The translations under genes and the position numbers were made by a program. 8,863 nt of DNA from an uncultured Gammaproteobacteria bacterium (GTDB lineage Bacteria; Pseudomonadota; Gammaproteobacteria; Steroidobacterales; JABDMI01), in the NCBI GenBank assembly GCA_938039225.1, contig CALHVH010000245.1:1-8863 (forward strand), read 5' to 3'. The number at the start of each line of letters is the position of its first letter. Position 1 is the stretch's first letter. Below are positions 6,639 through 8,863 of the stretch, piece by piece. The notes below the pieces were generated by a model that saw nothing but the letters and a program-made list of their open reading frames with translations, was not told the origin of the DNA and ran no database searches.

Positions 6639-6742
6639 AGTGAAGCCGACTAAGAGTATAGATTACGACTATTTTACACTTCTCAGCATTTTACTGCTGA
6701 GCAGCCTAAGGATTTACAGTAAAAAAGACTATTTTTCAGGCA
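6639..6742 (-). promoter_or_regulatory. dgt-hemE intergenic region with inverted and direct repeats
   Basis: This is the largest gap among the leftward genes. It contains the perfect inverted repeat CTCAGCA (6682-6688) / TGCTGAG (6695-6701) with a six-base loop. An overlapping dyad, CTGCT-G-AGCAG (6694-6704), shares one arm, so the two pairings exclude each other. The nonamer GACTATTTT occurs at 6667-6675 and again at 6727-6735, 60 bases apart and flanking the hairpin. No U-tract follows the hairpin in either direction, so it is not a standard terminator. TATACT at 6660-6655 is the only decent -10 for hemE. An operator or a leader RNA fold is possible, but neither is shown. Confidence 0.4.
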
Positions 6743-7894
6743 TTAATTAATAAAACTTAAATATTCCTGCTCGGCATATCGATCGGTCATGCCCGCAATA
6801 TAATCCGCCACAGCACGAGCCTTCTGATTGTCAGCTGACAAGTCACTTTCATTAAGTGCGTACTGCTTATGTTCAGCAGGTAGGAGAGTAAGGTCATTTA
6901 AATACCCATTAAACAATGTGGTAATTACCTTGTCAGCGTGATTGTTCATTTCTAAAACTTTACTGTGTTTATAGAAATTATTAAATAAGTATTTTTTTAG
7001 TTCTTGATGTTTTAGCAACATCTCAGTGCTCATTAATATCATTTTCTTAGGTGCTAGTCGTACGTCTTGTACTGACTTTGGATTTTCATCCCTAATATTA
7101 CTCGCTGAATTGTTTTGTAAGTCTAAAACTAAGTCATTAATCATGCGTCGAATAATTTCATTATGCAAAAGACTTCCCTCCAATTCTGGATACAGTGTCT
7201 TAACTACATCAAACTTCTCAGCAAATAACTGCGTTTCACATAAACCTTTTACATTCAGTAGGCCAGCTCGCAAGCCATCATCAACATCGTGATTATTATA
7301 TGCAATCGCATCTGAGAGATCGGCAATTTGAGCTTCCAAACATGGCTGCTCTCTTAATAAAAACCTTTCTCCAAGCTTTCCTAAAGTTTTAGCATTACGT
7401 TTAGAGCAATGTTTCAAAATGCCTTCACGTGTTTCAAACATCAAATTTAAACCAGGAAATGCCGCATAACGTTTTTCTAAAACATCTACCGTTCTTAATG
7501 ACTGTAGATTATGCTCAAAACCACCAAAATCCCGCATACAAGTATTTAATGCATCTTGTCCGGCATGTCCAAAAGGTGTATGCCCCAAATCATGGGCTAA
7601 ACAGATAGCCTCAGTCAGAGCCTCATTAAGATTCAAGTTTCGAGCAACGCTACGACCAATTTGTGCCACTTCTAATGAGTGCGTCAGACGAGTTCGGTAC
7701 ATGTCCCCTTCATAATTGACAAAGACTTGTGTCTTGTACATGAGGCGTCTAAATGCGTTTGAATGAATAATGCGGTCACGATCTCTTTGAAAAGCATCGC
7801 GTTGAGTATTAGAGAATTCTTGAAATTCTCGACCAATAGATTGAGTTGTGTTTACAGCGTACGTTGCGAAGTAGTTTTGAGAGCTCGCTGACAT
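6743..7894 (-). CDS. dgt: Deoxyguanosinetriphosphate triphosphohydrolase-like protein (HD superfamily)
   Basis: Members hydrolyse dNTPs to deoxynucleosides and inorganic triphosphate, affecting the dNTP pool. The 383-residue length fits the shorter type 2 dGTPase-like group rather than the roughly 500-residue E. coli Dgt. The N-terminal block RDRDRIIHSNAFRRLMYKTQV (38-58) is typical. The metal-binding HD set is complete: H72 in RLTHSLEVAQIGR, H101 and D102 in CLAHDLGHTPFGHAG, and D195 in ADLSDAIAYNNHDVDD. FEHNLQSLR (126-134) follows the HD pair, as in dGTPases. The C-terminal half is helical and less conserved. The ATG is six bases after the aroB stop, with no strong Shine-Dalgarno, so it is probably co-transcribed and coupled with aroB. 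Substrate preference among dNTPs cannot be read from the sequence. Confidence 0.92.
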   Translation of the reverse strand: MSASSQNYFATYAVNTTQSIGREFQEFSNTQRDAFQRDRDRIIHSNAFRRLMYKTQVFVNYEGDMYRTRLTHSLEVAQIGRSVARNLNLNEALTEAICLAHDLGHTPFGHAGQDALNTCMRDFGGFEHNLQSLRTVDVLEKRYAAFPGLNLMFETREGILKHCSKRNAKTLGKLGERFLLREQPCLEAQIADLSDAIAYNNHDVDDGLRAGLLNVKGLCETQLFAEKFDVVKTLYPELEGSLLHNEIIRRMINDLVLDLQNNSASNIRDENPKSVQDVRLAPKKMILMSTEMLLKHQELKKYLFNNFYKHSKVLEMNNHADKVITTLFNGYLNDLTLLPAEHKQYALNESDLSADNQKARAVADYIAGMTDRYAEQEYLSFIN

Positions 7895-7900
7895 AACTAT

Positions 7901-8863
7901 TTATAAATAACTCGTTAACACTGTTTGAATTTGTTGATGAGTTATACTTTCATCAACATAGGCCTCGCCTAGCTGATTTAGTAAGATGAAGCGCTGTGTT
8001 GCACTGGTATTTTTTTTATCACCTTGCATCACTTGAATAAACTCATCAACTTTAAAACCTGACCATTTAGTCGGTAAGCCAAAACTTGCAACCACGCGTT
8101 TTGCACGTTTAGCATCTTGTGTACTTATTTTACCTATTTGTGCAGATAGATCTGCAGCCATACACATACCGACGGCTACGGCTTCCCCATGCTTAAAGCC
8201 TTTATATTCTTGTACCGTTTCTATGGCATGTCCAAAGGTATGCCCAAGATTAAGTAACATTCGCAATCCATGGTCTTGCTCATCAGCCTCAACAATTTCT
8301 GCTTTAATTGCAATACAACGACTAACAATCTCATGCATAATCACAGTGTCTCTTTTTAGAATTTTTTCACTGTTATTTTCAAGCTTTTCCAGTAATTTAG
8401 TATCATATAAAAATGCATACTTGATTACCTCTGCTAAGCCAGATAAATACTCTCGCTCAGGTAAGGTATGCAGAAAGTCTAAATCAGCGATAACCGTATA
8501 AGGCTGATAAATTGAACCAACTAGATTTTTACCTTCAGGTAGGTTTATTCCTGTTTTACCACCTATAGATGAATCAACCATTGCCAGTAAACTGGTTGGA
8601 ATATGCATTAACTGGGTTCCACGCATGTATGAGGCCGCAACAAAACCTGTCAAATCACCGACGACTCCACCCCCAATACCAATAAGAACTCCGTCACGTT
8701 TAAGACCTAAAGTAACTAATTCACTTAGCAGCCACTGGTACGTATCAAAAGACTTCGATTCTTCTGAAGCCGGAACAACTAACCAAGCAAGTGGATTAAT
8801 TTTGTCTTCCAATTTTGAACGATACAACTTATCTAAATTCTCATCGGTCACGACTACGGTAGG
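7901..8863 (-). CDS. aroB: 3-dehydroquinate synthase, 5'-truncated by the window edge
   Basis: AroB converts DAHP to 3-dehydroquinate, the second step of the shikimate pathway, using NAD and a divalent metal. The frame is open to the last base and gives 320 residues, so about 40 N-terminal residues lie beyond the window. A GTG at 8851 is not the start, because the family sequence continues upstream (PTVVVTDEN). Visible-fragment positions: the NAD-binding GGGVVGDLTGF begins at 64, followed by DSSIGGKTGIN and GKNLVGSIYQP. The metal ligands are E145 in SGLAEVIKYA, H208 in LLNLGHTFGH and H225 in KHGEAVAVGM. Their spacing of 63 and 17 residues agrees with E. coli AroB. dgt follows after six bases, an arrangement I recall from other proteobacteria. 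Nothing suggests inactivation. Confidence 0.96.
   Translation of the reverse strand, partial: PTVVVTDENLDKLYRSKLEDKINPLAWLVVPASEESKSFDTYQWLLSELVTLGLKRDGVLIGIGGGVVGDLTGFVAASYMRGTQLMHIPTSLLAMVDSSIGGKTGINLPEGKNLVGSIYQPYTVIADLDFLHTLPEREYLSGLAEVIKYAFLYDTKLLEKLENNSEKILKRDTVIMHEIVSRCIAIKAEIVEADEQDHGLRMLLNLGHTFGHAIETVQEYKGFKHGEAVAVGMCMAADLSAQIGKISTQDAKRAKRVVASFGLPTKWSGFKVDEFIQVMQGDKKNTSATQRFILLNQLGEAYVDESITHQQIQTVLTSYL

Noticed and set aside
6640..6644. TTCAC on the minus strand just before the hemE ATG as a CreB half-site
   Set aside because: There is no second TTCAC at the required 11-base period on either side. A lone five-base match is expected by chance many times in this window.
6682..6701. 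Inverted repeat CTCAGCA/TGCTGAG as a rho-independent terminator for dgt
   Set aside because: No U-tract follows the stem on either strand: the leftward RNA continues with AAGUGUAAAA and the rightward one with CAGCCUAAGG.
8223..8501. Open frame of 92 codons on the + strand inside aroB; similar + strand frames at 3033-3245, 3440-3850, 5117-5305 and 7026-7292
   Set aside because: All lie antisense to strongly conserved genes, lack recognisable domains, and show composition expected from reading the opposite strand.
8851..8863. GTG at 8851 as the aroB start
   Set aside because: The reading frame continues upstream with PTVVVTDEN, which matches the internal Rossmann-like strand of AroB. About 40 family residues would be missing, so this is an edge truncation rather than a short gene.

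Overview
The window is an ordinary chromosomal housekeeping segment of an AT-rich gammaproteobacterium. The evidence is a CreB/CreC pair that aligns closely with the enterobacterial one, an E. coli-like HemE and MscS, a DUF445 protein of the YjiN type, and an aroB-dgt linkage. I cannot name the genus. A low-GC marine or Thiotrichales-like lineage fits, but that is a guess. I see no tRNA, rRNA, insertion sequence, CRISPR array, prophage gene, toxin-antitoxin pair or defence cassette, and nearly all DNA is accounted for by genes.

Left part (1-2499). The N-terminal 79 codons of a zinc-binding-dehydrogenase-type (quinone/NADPH oxidoreductase family) gene run leftward off the window. A 137-bp divergent intergenic region separates it from creB and creC, a response regulator and its sensor kinase, which run rightward. 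This intergenic region holds TTCAC-N6-TTCAT, one base off the published CreB box (TTCAC-N6-TTCAC). The simplest reading is autoregulation of creBC, and possibly control of the divergent oxidoreductase. creA is not next to creB and creD does not follow creC.

Middle (2500-2581). The rightward creBC unit meets the leftward genes here. A strong hairpin with a U-tract in the leftward direction ends the mscS unit. A second, weaker hairpin faces the creC transcript.

Right part (2582-8863), all leftward, read from right to left: aroB (shikimate pathway, 5' end beyond the window), dgt (dNTP triphosphohydrolase), a 104-bp gap with inverted and direct repeats, hemE (heme synthesis), a DUF445/yjiN inner-membrane protein, pyrF (UMP synthesis, type 2 OMP decarboxylase) and mscS (mechanosensitive channel). 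Gaps of 6, 104, 3, 26 and 20 bp suggest an aroB-dgt unit and a hemE-yjiN-pyrF-mscS unit. The products serve unrelated pathways, so the grouping looks like a housekeeping operon rather than one system.

I did not find a convincing undescribed system. The observations most worth checking are the CreB-like box between the divergent genes, the repeat structure before hemE, the pore and hinge substitutions in MscS and the altered G1 box of CreC.
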